Shown here: positions 1 to 7,878 of the stretch, in pieces
Layout of the letters: each line of letters begins with the position of its first letter
Position numbering within the stretch: the first letter of the stretch is position 1
Assembly (NCBI GenBank): GCA_964580905.1
Contig: CAZOLR010000030.1
Coordinates: forward strand, 1-24,190
Source of the DNA: G041228335 sp964580905
Lineage (GTDB): Bacteria > Pseudomonadota > Alphaproteobacteria > Puniceispirillales > UBA1172
Reading direction: 5' to 3'
DNA length: 24,190 nucleotides
The notes under the pieces: generated by a model
Databases searched by the model: none
Seen by the model: the letters and a program-made list of their open reading frames with translations, nothing else
What the model was told of the DNA's origin: nothing
Position numbers and translations under genes: made by a program

Positions 1-581
1 GGTTCGGCCCCTGTGCCATAGTTCATGTTGGCGAACGGATTATTGATGTTCAATCCGTATTCCCGTGCGGAATAGTTCCATACTGCACGAATACACTCAA
101 AATTACGCTTAACCGTTGCTGATGATACCTTGCGTGCAAGCAGTTTATCCCTGAATGCAACTGCATCTGCCCTACTATAGGCTGAAAGCAATTTATCCCC
201 TGCAAGTTCGATGACTTCACCCACAACCCTAGTGGTATGTCGATGGAATCTTTTGTCATCAAGTCTGCCTTTCATCTGCAGATAATTCTGACAAGCAATC
301 GACAACAGCGGTTCTGTGTTCCTTTCACCTTTCAAGAATTCAAAAGTGCTAACGTCATCAGGAATATTGAAACGGATATCCATCCATTCCTTTTCCAGTG
401 AAGCAACGATTGAAGATGACAAGCGGATAGCAACAACCCTATCTCTTGTCTTCAGCGACTTACGGATGAAATTCATTCCATAGTGACCGACAAGGTCTTT
501 TGGAATGCGTTTATGCAAGTAAAAGATACCACGCTTACGGATGAGGTATGGAGCCGTAACCTTAGTCAAATGTATCACCAT
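1..581 (-). CDS. Tyrosine recombinase/phage integrase, N-terminal part (cut by window edge)
   Basis: The frame is open from an ATG at 579-581 to the left edge (193 codons), so the C-terminal catalytic domain with its Arg and Tyr residues lies outside the window. The N-terminus (TAPYLIRKRGIFYLHKRIP) resembles the short domain that begins many proteobacterial integrases, in which a 'YL..R.G.FYL..RIP.DL' segment precedes the DNA-binding domain. Residues about 120-185 (SYSRADA-like, 'RDKLLARKVSSATVKRN', then 'VWNYSAREYGLNINNPF') match the SAM-like core-binding domain that precedes the catalytic domain. A G-rich stretch 5 nt before the ATG can serve as ribosome binding site. Codons are AT-rich (AAT, AAA, TTT, CGT) compared with the housekeeping genes, suggesting transfer. 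The neighbouring tRNA-Leu on the same strand is the likely integration target. Family assignment is by recalled motifs; function as an active integrase is inferred. Confidence 0.82.
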   Translation of the reverse strand, partial: MVIHLTKVTAPYLIRKRGIFYLHKRIPKDLVGHYGMNFIRKSLKTRDRVVAIRLSSSIVASLEKEWMDIRFNIPDDVSTFEFLKGERNTEPLLSIACQNYLQMKGRLDDKRFHRHTTRVVGEVIELAGDKLLSAYSRADAVAFRDKLLARKVSSATVKRNFECIRAVWNYSAREYGLNINNPFANMNYGTGAE

Positions 582-621
582 TTGTATCCCCCCCGGCCAG
601 TCGGCAGGCGGAACACAAGGG

Positions 622-642
622 ATTCTCTGGGGTTGGGAGAAT
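622..642. repeat. Small inverted repeat between tRNA-Leu and integrase
   Basis: ATTCTC (622-627) and GAGAAT (637-642) form a perfect 6-bp inverted repeat around a 9-nt loop. It lies 5 nt past the encoded CCA of the tRNA on the minus strand, before the integrase start. It could be a weak processing or termination hairpin for the tRNA transcript, or part of an integrase arm site; no U-tract follows, so a terminator is not supported. Confidence 0.4.
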
Positions 643-646
643 TGAA

Positions 647-733
647 TGGTGCGGCTGAGAAGACTCGAACTTCCACGGGTTTTATCCCACAGCGACCTCA
701 ACGCTGCGCGTCTACCAATTCCGCCACAGCCGC
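647..733 (-). tRNA. tRNA-Leu(GAG)
   Basis: An 87-nt class II tRNA can be folded by eye on the minus strand. The acceptor stem pairs GCGGCTG (727-733) with CAGCCGC (651-657), followed by discriminator A (650) and an encoded CCA (647-649). The D arm has GCG/CGC around the GGTAGA loop. The anticodon stem CAGCG/CGCTG closes the loop TTGAGGT, with anticodon GAG at 697-699. The long variable arm GGG-ATAAAA-CCC is typical of tRNA-Leu, and the T loop reads TTCGAGT. It decodes CUC and CUU leucine codons. An integrase gene starts 65 nt past the 3' end on the same strand, so the 3' half of this gene is the probable attachment site, kept intact by the element. Confidence 0.97.
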
Positions 734-1171
734 ACGTGATAGCAGGCACTGCCATCGTGATCGACAAGTGATAACGAATACCGCGGCGTAAAGCAAGCCT
801 CATATGCAGGCGAATCCGGGGAATTTTGCCCTGGCACTGCTTCCGGCTTTTGCCCGTACCTGTTTTATTCCAGCATCACTTATGCTGTCGGCTGTCGCCA
901 GCACCTTTATCTTTCCCTAATACAGCAATCCCCGCATCGTCCGCTTGACAGCTAAACCTACCGCTCAGTTCTTATTTTTATTATCCCCAAACAGGCTCTT
1001 GCATCACCTCGCCGCCACCCGAACCTGCCCCAATAACCTTGCCCCGATAATAAGGCCAGAGAACAGGCATCATCCGAAGGAGGAGAGAAAATCTCCCCCC
1101 TATTTCCTTCTCCTGCTAAAGTGATGTGATGCGGATTTGTGTCAGCCCGGCATCTCATCCGGTAAGAGGAC
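734..1171. other. 438-nt non-coding stretch between tRNA-Leu and lipB
   Basis: No convincing gene is seen on either strand; the open frames here lack family resemblance and ribosome binding sites. It should contain the tRNA-Leu promoter (reading left) and the lipB promoter (reading right). A perfect TTGACA at 945-950 faces lipB, but the best -10 match (TCTTAT, 970-975) is at a 19-nt spacing, so it is not called as a promoter. An imperfect hairpin lies at 1079-1099. Confidence 0.6.
1079..1099. repeat. Hairpin in the lipB upstream region
   Basis: GGAGA (1082-1086) and TCTCC (1092-1096) pair around the loop GAAAA, and the stem extends outward past one A/C mismatch through G/C pairs. It sits about 75 nt before the lipB start and would lie in the lipB leader if transcription begins near 980. 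No U-tract follows, so a terminator is unlikely. Its role is unknown. Confidence 0.35.
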
Positions 1172-1882
1172 ATGTTCAAAGGAATATCAGGCCTGATGCA
1201 CGACCACCAAAGCAAGGTTTTCAACACCCCGCTCCCCCTGCCGCTGGAATGGCGTGTTTCTGACCGGCCAGTTGATTATGACGAGGCCACCCGGGCGATG
1301 CGGGAGAGGGCAGAGGCCATACGGGCAGGTACTGCCGGTGAATTGATCTGGCTTCTGGAGCATGAGCCGGTTTACACAGCCGGCACCTCCGCCAGGGCCG
1401 GTGACCTGCTCAACCCCGGCAGCGCATTGATCCGCGAGACAGGCCGCGGCGGGGAATGGACCTATCATGGCCCGGGCCAGCGTATTGTCTATATTCTGCT
1501 TGATGTGGCCGCGCGCGGGCATGATCTCCGGCGATTTGTTCACCAGATCGAGGCCTGGTCAATTGCGGCACTGGCGAGTCTGGATATCACGGCAACGCGG
1601 CGAGAAGGGTATCCCGGGGTCTGGGTCGAATGCCAGGACAGCCCGTCAAAAGACAAGATTACGGCCATCGGCATCCGGCTTTCAAAATGGGTCAGCTGGC
1701 ATGGCATGGCCATCAACAGGGAACCTGATCTTGAGGCTTTTGCCGGCATCGTGCCCTGCGGCATACATGATGGCGGGGTCACCTCAATCAAGGCACTGGG
1801 CAAAGACACGGATCCGGCACGGCTTGACAATGCCCTGAAAGATACGTTTGACCTTGTGTTTGGTGCGGATGATCAGGGATAG
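1172..1882 (+). CDS. lipB: Lipoyl(octanoyl) transferase LipB
   Basis: LipB moves an octanoyl group from octanoyl-ACP to the lipoyl domains of 2-oxoacid dehydrogenases and glycine cleavage protein H, the first step of protein lipoylation in the cytoplasm. The family signature RGGEWTYHGPGQ is at residues 92-103. The catalytic lysine is K162 in DKITAIGIR, and the acyl-accepting cysteine is C196 in VPCGI. The length of 236 aa is slightly above the usual 210-230. The ATG at 1172 follows AAGAGGAC at short spacing; a second ATG at 1196 (228 aa) is possible, and its only Shine-Dalgarno candidate is about 12 nt away. This is the only plus-strand protein gene in the window and converges on the minus-strand operon with a 4-nt gap. 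lipA is not adjacent. Confidence 0.96.
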   Translation: MFKGISGLMHDHQSKVFNTPLPLPLEWRVSDRPVDYDEATRAMRERAEAIRAGTAGELIWLLEHEPVYTAGTSARAGDLLNPGSALIRETGRGGEWTYHGPGQRIVYILLDVAARGHDLRRFVHQIEAWSIAALASLDITATRREGYPGVWVECQDSPSKDKITAIGIRLSKWVSWHGMAINREPDLEAFAGIVPCGIHDGGVTSIKALGKDTDPARLDNALKDTFDLVFGADDQG

Positions 1883-1886
1883 GGGA

Positions 1887-2264
1887 TCAGCCGGGCATCA
1901 GCATATCAAGCGCATCCGCAAGCACCTGCATCGCCCTTACAGCATCCCGCCTGAGAACATGATCGTCATCCCCCATAAGGCCGCCACGTCCCCCTTCGAA
2001 ATGAACAATCCCATTACGGCGCTCTCTTAACCAGAAGGCATCGCGGCTGTCGCGGGCGGCGGCAAGATCAATACCATCCGCACCAGCCGGATATCCCGAC
2101 GGCTCACGCAGGGCGATATCCAGCACTGCAACCGAAAGAATGATGACCGTGGCGTCCAGCCCCGTGCGATGGGCAGCAAGCATCTCCCCCATCAGACGAC
2201 CGGCATGGGGGCCGAGATCAGGGATAAACCCTTCGAGTTTGCTGACGATATGCCGGGCATCCAT
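1887..2264 (-). CDS. Unnamed 125-aa protein with a HEPN-like RNxxxH motif
   Basis: I do not recognise a named family. The 125-aa protein looks mostly helical: helices can be expected at about 1-50, 66-84 and 103-122, with a Gly-rich turn at 91-98. The segment R83-N84-G-I-V-H88 fits the Rx4-6H motif (commonly RNxxxH) of HEPN-domain proteins, many of which are ribonucleases or nucleic-acid-binding helical bundles. The following 'RRDAVRAM' helix also fits the usual order. It starts 5 nt after the stop of pccA, with AGGG just before the ATG, and is the last gene of the minus-strand operon. No MNT nucleotidyltransferase partner, as found with many HEPN toxins, is adjacent. The gene is real by spacing and codon use; the HEPN assignment is inference from one motif. 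Confidence 0.8.
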   Translation of the reverse strand: MDARHIVSKLEGFIPDLGPHAGRLMGEMLAAHRTGLDATVIILSVAVLDIALREPSGYPAGADGIDLAAARDSRDAFWLRERRNGIVHFEGGRGGLMGDDDHVLRRDAVRAMQVLADALDMLMPG

Positions 2265-2269
2265 ACCCT

Positions 2270-4246
2270 TTACTCATCATCGGAAGCAAATCGAAGGATA
2301 GGTTGATCCACCGCCAAACTCTCACCTTCGCTCGCCATGACTTCGGCGACCACACCACCGCGATCAGCTTTCAGCAGATTCTCCATTTTCATGGCTTCAA
2401 TGACCGCCACATCATCTCCCGCGGCAACCGTGTCCCCTTCTTTGACCAGCAGACGACTGAGCAGACCTGGCATGGGCGCAAGGATAGAGGATGCGCCAGA
2501 GGTGTTTTCCCTGGCCGGCATCAGGGCCTGGGCCTGTTTCGCACGACGCGGCAGGACCAGAACGCTGAGACGACAGGCCCCGGCCATAAGATCAACCTCT
2601 TCGGCACGCTTTCTGTATTGAAGGGTTTTTGTCTTGCCGTTGATGTCCCCTTTGAAGAGACGCCGGGCCATATCAGGGAGATGACTGAACCTGAAGACCT
2701 CACCCGCCACGGTGACGGAAAGCATATCTTCCTGATCAACCGAAGCTTCAGCCTCCCCCGCTTCGTCGTAAAGCTGGAAATCCATTTCCGGAACGGCATT
2801 GCCGGCAACAGCCAGACGCCGCATCCGGTCTGATACGATCAGCACGGCAAGCGCACGCAGGCAACCAAGGTCTTCCCCCTCAGGGGCTGCCGGTTTGAAT
2901 CCGTCAGGGTATTCATCACCGATAAACGCCGTGGTCATATCTCCTTTCCGGAAATCGGGATGGTCGGTTACATGACGCAGGAATTGCCGGTTATGGCCCG
3001 GCCCTTCAATGACATATCCGTCAAGCGCCGATGCCAGCCTGTCCAGCGCCTCTTTCCGTGTCTCCCCCCATGATATGAGTTTGGCGATCATCGGATCGTA
3101 GAACATGGAAATATCGCCGCCCTCGGCGATACCACTGTCAACACGAACGCCTTCACCTGTGGGCTCAACATATCGCTGAAGCCGACCAATGGCGGGAAGG
3201 AAGTTGCGCGAAGGATCTTCGGCGTAGACACGGGCTTCGACGGACCAGCCCTTGGGTTTTATATCCTTTTGCTCAAGGGTCAGTTTTTCGCCTGCGGCAA
3301 TCCGGATCATCCATTCCACCAGATCCAGCCCGTAGACCATCTCTGTTACCGGATGCTCAACCTGCAGGCGTGTATTCATTTCAAGGAAATAGAAATCCTG
3401 GTCAGCGCCAACGATGAACTCAACCGTGCCCGCAGACCGATACCCGACAGCTTTGGCCAGCTCAACCGCCTGCTGGCCCATTGCCAGCCTCGTTTTATCG
3501 CTGATAAACGGTGACGGGGCTTCTTCAAAGACCTTCTGATGGCGACGTTGCAGTGAGCATTCACGCTCCCCGAGATGGATAACATGACCATGGGTGTCTG
3601 CCAGCACCTGAATTTCGATATGCCGCGGGCTGGTGACAAATTTTTCAATGAATACCCGCGCATCACCAAAGGAAGACGCAGCTTCATTCTGGGCCTGGGG
3701 CATGCTGACACGAAGCTCGGCCTCATCATGGGCAATCCGCATGCCTTTCCCGCCGCCACCTGCCGAAGCCTTGATCATCACGGGATAGCCGATCTCCTCA
3801 GCGCAGGCCGCCGCCTCATCAAGGTCATTGACCGCATCGGGGGTTCCCGGAACGGTCGAGACGCCTGCCTTCTCGGCAATGGTTTTTGAGGTGATCTTGT
3901 CCCCCATTGCGGCGATCGCTTTAGGGTTGGGGCCGATGAACACGATACCTGCGGCCTCAACAGCCTTAACAAACCCGGCGTTTTCAGACAGGAAACCAAA
4001 ACCCGGATGGATGGCTTCGGCTCCGGTTGCCTTGGCCGCTTCAATAATCACATCCCCCTTAAGATAACTCTCCGAAGATGGCGCCGGGCCGATATGAACC
4101 GCCTCATCTGCCATCACCACATGTTCACCATTGGCGTCGGCATCAGAATATACAGCCACCGTCCTGATCCCCATCTCTTTTGCCGTTCTCATGATGCGGC
4201 AGGCAATTTCACCTCGGTTTGCCACCAGAATCTTACTGAACATCAT
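2270..4246 (-). CDS. pccA: Propionyl-CoA carboxylase alpha subunit (biotin carboxylase/biotin carrier)
   Basis: This subunit carboxylates its own biotin with ATP and bicarbonate, then hands the carboxyl group to the beta subunit to make (S)-methylmalonyl-CoA. The 658 residues show the biotin carboxylase N-domain (KILVANRGEIACRI, 5-18), the ATP-grasp glycine loop GGGGKGM (163-169), the FLEMNTRLQVEHPVTE segment (287-302), a middle domain (about 460-560) and a C-terminal biotinyl domain with biotin lysine K620 in EAMKMEN. The length matches the alphaproteobacterial family (about 660). It begins 9 nt after the pccB stop, with GGGGGATGGA as ribosome binding site; the second Met is an alternative start. 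Acetyl-CoA or methylcrotonyl-CoA carboxylase alpha subunits look similar; the partner pccB fixes the substrate as propionyl-CoA. Confidence 0.95.
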   Translation of the reverse strand: MMFSKILVANRGEIACRIMRTAKEMGIRTVAVYSDADANGEHVVMADEAVHIGPAPSSESYLKGDVIIEAAKATGAEAIHPGFGFLSENAGFVKAVEAAGIVFIGPNPKAIAAMGDKITSKTIAEKAGVSTVPGTPDAVNDLDEAAACAEEIGYPVMIKASAGGGGKGMRIAHDEAELRVSMPQAQNEAASSFGDARVFIEKFVTSPRHIEIQVLADTHGHVIHLGERECSLQRRHQKVFEEAPSPFISDKTRLAMGQQAVELAKAVGYRSAGTVEFIVGADQDFYFLEMNTRLQVEHPVTEMVYGLDLVEWMIRIAAGEKLTLEQKDIKPKGWSVEARVYAEDPSRNFLPAIGRLQRYVEPTGEGVRVDSGIAEGGDISMFYDPMIAKLISWGETRKEALDRLASALDGYVIEGPGHNRQFLRHVTDHPDFRKGDMTTAFIGDEYPDGFKPAAPEGEDLGCLRALAVLIVSDRMRRLAVAGNAVPEMDFQLYDEAGEAEASVDQEDMLSVTVAGEVFRFSHLPDMARRLFKGDINGKTKTLQYRKRAEEVDLMAGACRLSVLVLPRRAKQAQALMPARENTSGASSILAPMPGLLSRLLVKEGDTVAAGDDVAVIEAMKMENLLKADRGGVVAEVMASEGESLAVDQPILRFASDDE

Positions 4247-4255
4247 TCCATCCCC

Positions 4256-5788
4256 CTAGAGCGGCAGGTTATCGTGTTTGCGCCATGGATTTTCAAGCTC
4301 TTTATCCTCGAGCATGGCAAAGGCACGGGAAATACGGCGTCGTGTGTTGCGAGGCATGATCACATCATCGATAAAGCCCCGACCAGCCGCAATAAACGGA
4401 TTGGCAAACTTTTCACGATATTCTTCGGTCCTCTGCCTGAGCCGTTCGGCATCGGCGGCATCATCACGGAAGATGATACGGGCAGCCCCTTCAGGCCCCA
4501 TGACGGCAATCTCCGCGGTGGGCCAGGCGTAATTGACATCACCTCTCAGATGCTTGGAGGCCATCACATCATATGCCCCGCCATATGCCTTGCGCGTGAT
4601 GACGGTGACCTTGGGTACGGTAGCCTCAGCATAGGCATAAAGCAGCTTGGCTCCATGATTGATGATACCGCCGTTTTCCTGTGCGGTGCCCGGCATGAAA
4701 CCCGGCACATCCACCAGCGTGAGAACAGGAATATTGAACGCATCGGCAAAACGGACAAATCTGGCCGCCTTGCGTGAGGAGTTAATATCAAGACATCCCG
4801 CCAGCACCATCGGCTGATTAGCGATGATCGCCACCGATCTGCCATCGATATGCGCAAAGCCGGTGATGATATTGGCGGCAAAATTCGGATGAATTTCAAA
4901 AAAACTGTCTTCATCGACAATATGACTGATCACTTCTTTCATATCATAGGGGGCATTCGGATTAGACGGGATGATACGGTCAAGGGCCGGGGCAGGCCGG
5001 TCCGCCACATCACTTGTCAAAAGCCTTGGCGGGTTATCACGATTTGACTGCGGCAGATATGCCATCAGCGCCCTCACCCCCATGATCGCGGCAACATCGT
5101 TCGGGTAGGATTTATGGGCCACGCCTGACGTGCTTGTATGCGTGCCAGCACCGCCAAGATCTTCATGCGTGACGGTTTCGTGGGTGACTGTTTTCACCAC
5201 ATCCGGGCCAGTCACGTACATATAAGAAGACCCTTCCACCATAAAAATGAAATCCGTGATGGCCGGCGAGTAGACGGCTCCGCCGGCACAGGGCCCCATG
5301 ACAAGGGAGATCTGCGGGATCACCCCGGATGCAATGGCATTCCGCTGGAACACTTCTGCGTATCCGCCAAGCGATGCCACGCCTTCCTGAATGCGGGCAC
5401 CCCCACTGTCGTTCAGCCCGATGACCGGAACTCCGGTTTTCATGGCCTGATCCATGATCTTGCATATCTTCTCTGCATGCGTTTCCGACAAGGAGCCGCC
5501 CAGCACCGTAAAGTCCTGGCTGAAGACAAAAACCGATCTGCCGTTGATGCGGCCAAAGCCCGTAACGACACCGTCCCCCGGAATGGTGTTTTTTTCCATC
5601 CCGAAATCATGACAGCGGTGTTCAACGAACATGTCCCATTCTTCAAAACTGCCTTCATCAAGAAGCAGATCGAGCCGCTCACGTGATGTGAGTTTGCCTT
5701 TGGAATGCTGGGTTTCTATTCGCTTCTCACCGCCTCCCATCCGGGCCCGCTGACGCCGTTCCTCGAGCTGTTCGATTATAGTTGTCAT
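4256..5788 (-). CDS. pccB: Propionyl-CoA carboxylase beta subunit (carboxyltransferase)
   Basis: The beta subunit transfers CO2 from carboxybiotin to propionyl-CoA, feeding methylmalonyl-CoA and succinyl-CoA in odd-chain fatty acid and branched amino acid breakdown. The crotonase-fold carboxyltransferase halves are both visible. The first has GGARIQEG (129-136) and GPCAGGAVYSPA (165-176). The second has DVPGFMPGTAQENGGII (360-376) and AYGGAYDVMASKHLRGD (401-417). The C-terminus PWRKHDNLPL is almost that of human PCCB as I remember it, and the 510-aa length is normal. An aspartate (D417) precedes NYAWPTAEIAVMG, in the region recalled to influence acyl-CoA choice. Its ATG overlaps the stop of the ATP12 gene by 4 nt (ATGA), which suggests translational coupling. 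Confidence 0.97.
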   Translation of the reverse strand: MTTIIEQLEERRQRARMGGGEKRIETQHSKGKLTSRERLDLLLDEGSFEEWDMFVEHRCHDFGMEKNTIPGDGVVTGFGRINGRSVFVFSQDFTVLGGSLSETHAEKICKIMDQAMKTGVPVIGLNDSGGARIQEGVASLGGYAEVFQRNAIASGVIPQISLVMGPCAGGAVYSPAITDFIFMVEGSSYMYVTGPDVVKTVTHETVTHEDLGGAGTHTSTSGVAHKSYPNDVAAIMGVRALMAYLPQSNRDNPPRLLTSDVADRPAPALDRIIPSNPNAPYDMKEVISHIVDEDSFFEIHPNFAANIITGFAHIDGRSVAIIANQPMVLAGCLDINSSRKAARFVRFADAFNIPVLTLVDVPGFMPGTAQENGGIINHGAKLLYAYAEATVPKVTVITRKAYGGAYDVMASKHLRGDVNYAWPTAEIAVMGPEGAARIIFRDDAADAERLRQRTEEYREKFANPFIAAGRGFIDDVIMPRNTRRRISRAFAMLEDKELENPWRKHDNLPL

Positions 5789-6510
5789 TCTGTTACCTCC
5801 ACCTCATCTTCGAGCAGTTTCAAATACCGCTCCGCATCTTCAATAAGGGCCTGATTTGATTTTATACGACCATCTGCTTCCGCATCATAACCCCATTTTT
5901 CCTGTTGCCACAAATCATCAAGGAACGCGGCACCGGACACCTCTTTTGCGCTCACCATCCCCTCGGCCACCGCGAGCCCCAGCACCAGTGATCCGCTCAC
6001 CGTAACAAGGCAGTGGAGCCCGGAAAGCAAATAATCATCAGCCCCCAGAACAAGGGCACGCATTTGTTCTCTGGCACGGCTGGACTGCTCCACCGGCATG
6101 ATCCCCTCAGCCACCTCAAGCCTGATCCCCTTGCTGGCTTCAAACCACTCCAGATACGGCCCCCAGACTTTATCCTGATGTGATCTGAGCATCCGGTCAC
6201 CGCTCTCACGATAACAGAGAAGATCACTTGCCCCATAACCGCTTAATTCATCTACAACCGCCTTGCGTTGGGGTGTGACCCGATCAAGAGCTGTCACCGT
6301 GAACCTGAACATGGGCATTGTGTCCGGGGCAATCTTCTCCTCCTGAGCGTCCCATTCTTTTGCTATTTCCTCAGCAAGTTTCCGGCCCGGAACCACAAAA
6401 GCTGACCCGGCAGGTGTTTTCACCGGCCGGTTATCCAGCAGAACCGAATATCCTTCATCGCCTGAGGTAAGTGCAACTTCCTTCCAGAAACGTCGTGCCG
6501 CAGATTGCAT
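5785..6510 (-). CDS. ATP12-family F1-ATPase assembly chaperone
   Basis: ATP12 proteins bind the F1 alpha subunit and help assemble the alpha3beta3 hexamer of ATP synthase; the family is known from mitochondria and alphaproteobacteria. The 241-aa sequence starts with the conserved RFWKEV block (7-12), followed by VLLDNRPVKTPAG (24-36), EIAKEWDAQEEKI (48-60), the MPMFRFTVTALDRV block (64-77) and SDLLCYR (95-101). The C-terminal half is helical and ends with SNQALIEDAERYLKLLE. It lies 11 nt after the pseudouridine synthase gene and overlaps pccB by 4 nt. The presence of a bacterial ATP12 is one of the better taxonomic clues in this window. The role in the bacterium is inferred from the mitochondrial protein. 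Confidence 0.93.
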   Translation of the reverse strand: MQSAARRFWKEVALTSGDEGYSVLLDNRPVKTPAGSAFVVPGRKLAEEIAKEWDAQEEKIAPDTMPMFRFTVTALDRVTPQRKAVVDELSGYGASDLLCYRESGDRMLRSHQDKVWGPYLEWFEASKGIRLEVAEGIMPVEQSSRAREQMRALVLGADDYLLSGLHCLVTVSGSLVLGLAVAEGMVSAKEVSGAAFLDDLWQQEKWGYDAEADGRIKSNQALIEDAERYLKLLEDEVEVTE

Positions 6511-6521
6511 GAACTCCCCTT

Positions 6522-7484
6522 TTAAAACAACTCAGCATCAGCAGCAGCGGTTACTGCCGCGCCCGCATTCAATCCGAAAATCTTGAAAATTGCGGCCAGA
6601 TCCTTTGGGGTGGACGCTGTTACCGTCTCACCGCTTTCAAGAACAAGATGCGCGGCATGAAGACAGAGACGTGTCACCCCCTCATTGGGAAAGGCATCAC
6701 TGCCACCATATTTTCCGTCACCAAGGATAGGATGGCCAAGATGCGCCATATGTGCCCGTAATTGATGGGTCCGCCCGGTCAAGGGCTGCATCGCAATAAG
6801 ACTGACAGCCCGCCCCATGGTTTCCAGCACCCGATAGGCTGTTCTGGCAGATTTGCCCCTGATCTGGTCAACAGCCATTTTTTCATGTCCCGGTTTGCCG
6901 AGCTTGGCCAGCGGCGCATCGATCATACCGGCACGAAGCTTCGGCACGCCAAGCACCAGCGCAAGATAGGTTTTCTGGTGCTGATGCTGCTGAAATCCCA
7001 TGGCAAGCGCCCGGGAGGCGGCAAGCGTCGTTGCCACCAGAAGCACACCTGAAGTATCCCGGTCAAGCCGGTGCACCAAACGTGGACGCTCCCCGCCCGG
7101 AAAGGCCTGTTGAAGCGCACCATCGACATGGCGAAGTGTTCCGGCCCCGCCCTGAGTTGCCAGACCCGACGGCTTGTTGATCGCGATCCATCCGTCGCCG
7201 CGGCTGATCTCTGCCTCTCTGATCTGCTTTATAAGCATCGGATCATCGATTGATCCCGGCTTAGGCTTGCTTTCCTGTACGCTGATCTGCTCCGGCATGA
7301 CAACAGTCTGGCCTTGTGCAAGCCGGGTGGAAGATTTCGCCTTGGCGCCATCAACGCGGATAGCCCCGCTGCGAAGAAGTTTTTCAATACGGCCCTGATT
7401 GATCCCCGCATGTTGCCGACGGATAAAACGGTCAAGCCTCGTGCCGTCATCAACGCCGGTTATGACTATCTCGCGTGTATCCAA
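6522..7484 (-). CDS. rluC: RluA-family 23S rRNA pseudouridine synthase (RluC-like)
   Basis: The enzyme isomerises uridines to pseudouridine in 23S rRNA; RluC modifies positions 955, 2504 and 2580 in E. coli. An S4 RNA-binding domain occupies residues about 12-65 (GTRLDRFIRR, then SGAIRVDGAKA). The catalytic domain follows, with AINKPSGLATQGG (101-113), motif II HRLDRDTSG (138-146; catalytic Asp is D141), QPLTGRTHQLRAHMAHLGHP (233-252) and LCLHAAHL (273-280). The order and the 320-aa length fit RluC/RluD. The spacer just before motif I (SIDDPMLIKQIR) looks more like RluC than RluD, but the exact target bases are inferred. It starts 1 nt after the crcB stop and 11 nt before the ATP12 gene. Confidence 0.9.
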   Translation of the reverse strand: MDTREIVITGVDDGTRLDRFIRRQHAGINQGRIEKLLRSGAIRVDGAKAKSSTRLAQGQTVVMPEQISVQESKPKPGSIDDPMLIKQIREAEISRGDGWIAINKPSGLATQGGAGTLRHVDGALQQAFPGGERPRLVHRLDRDTSGVLLVATTLAASRALAMGFQQHQHQKTYLALVLGVPKLRAGMIDAPLAKLGKPGHEKMAVDQIRGKSARTAYRVLETMGRAVSLIAMQPLTGRTHQLRAHMAHLGHPILGDGKYGGSDAFPNEGVTRLCLHAAHLVLESGETVTASTPKDLAAIFKIFGLNAGAAVTAAADAELF

Positions 7485-7485
7485 C

Positions 7486-7878
7486 TCACTGCCCTCCGGC
7501 TAACAGCCGCACCGCCATCACCATCGCCGCAAACGCCGCAAGCGACAATATAATTGAACCGAAGAGATAAAGACCGGCAAATACTGCCTGCCTATGTTCA
7601 ACCATGTTCATTATATCCAGTGAAAAGGACGAAAACGTCGTCAGCGCACCGAGAAATCCTACCAGAAGCATACCGCGCAAAGGCTCACCCAGATTGAGCA
7701 TCCCTGCCCCGGTCATACCATAGGCGAGCCCCATCAACCCACATCCGGCAACATTTACCATCAATGTCGCCAGTGGTTGCCCGTATGCTCCCACCATTGA
7801 AATGATCAGAAGAGAGACGGCGTATCGGCTTACCGCACCAACCGCACCACCTGCGGCGATGAAAAGAACAGTTGTCAT
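7486..7878 (-). CDS. crcB: Fluoride ion channel CrcB/Fluc
   Basis: Fluc proteins are small dual-topology dimeric channels in the inner membrane that let toxic fluoride leave the cell. The 130-aa protein has four hydrophobic segments (about 3-29, 36-57, 67-92 and 100-127). The family marks are GGAVGAVSRY (10-19), VNVAGCGLMG (41-50) with the conserved Asn42, and GFLGALTTFSSFSLD (74-88) containing the phenylalanine box F82/F85. Only one copy is seen, as expected for the homodimer type. Its ATG overlaps the upstream DUF429-like gene by 4 nt, and rluC follows after 1 nt. No fluoride (crcB) riboswitch is visible: the upstream sequence is coding, so expression is probably that of the operon and not fluoride-induced. 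Confidence 0.95.
   Translation of the reverse strand: MTTVLFIAAGGAVGAVSRYAVSLLIISMVGAYGQPLATLMVNVAGCGLMGLAYGMTGAGMLNLGEPLRGMLLVGFLGALTTFSSFSLDIMNMVEHRQAVFAGLYLFGSIILSLAAFAAMVMAVRLLAGGQ

Noticed and set aside
483..791. A 102-codon open frame on the plus strand across the tRNA and integrase start
   Set aside because: It runs through the tRNA-Leu gene in antisense and overlaps the integrase frame, so it is not a gene.
945..975. Perfect TTGACA upstream of lipB as a promoter
   Set aside because: The best -10 match (TCTTAT) is at 19 nt and only 4 of 6 bases agree; kept as a note, not called.
4007..4777. A 256-codon open frame on the plus strand antisense to pccA/pccB
   Set aside because: It crosses the junction of two certain genes on the opposite strand, has no family resemblance, and is explained by codon bias of those genes.
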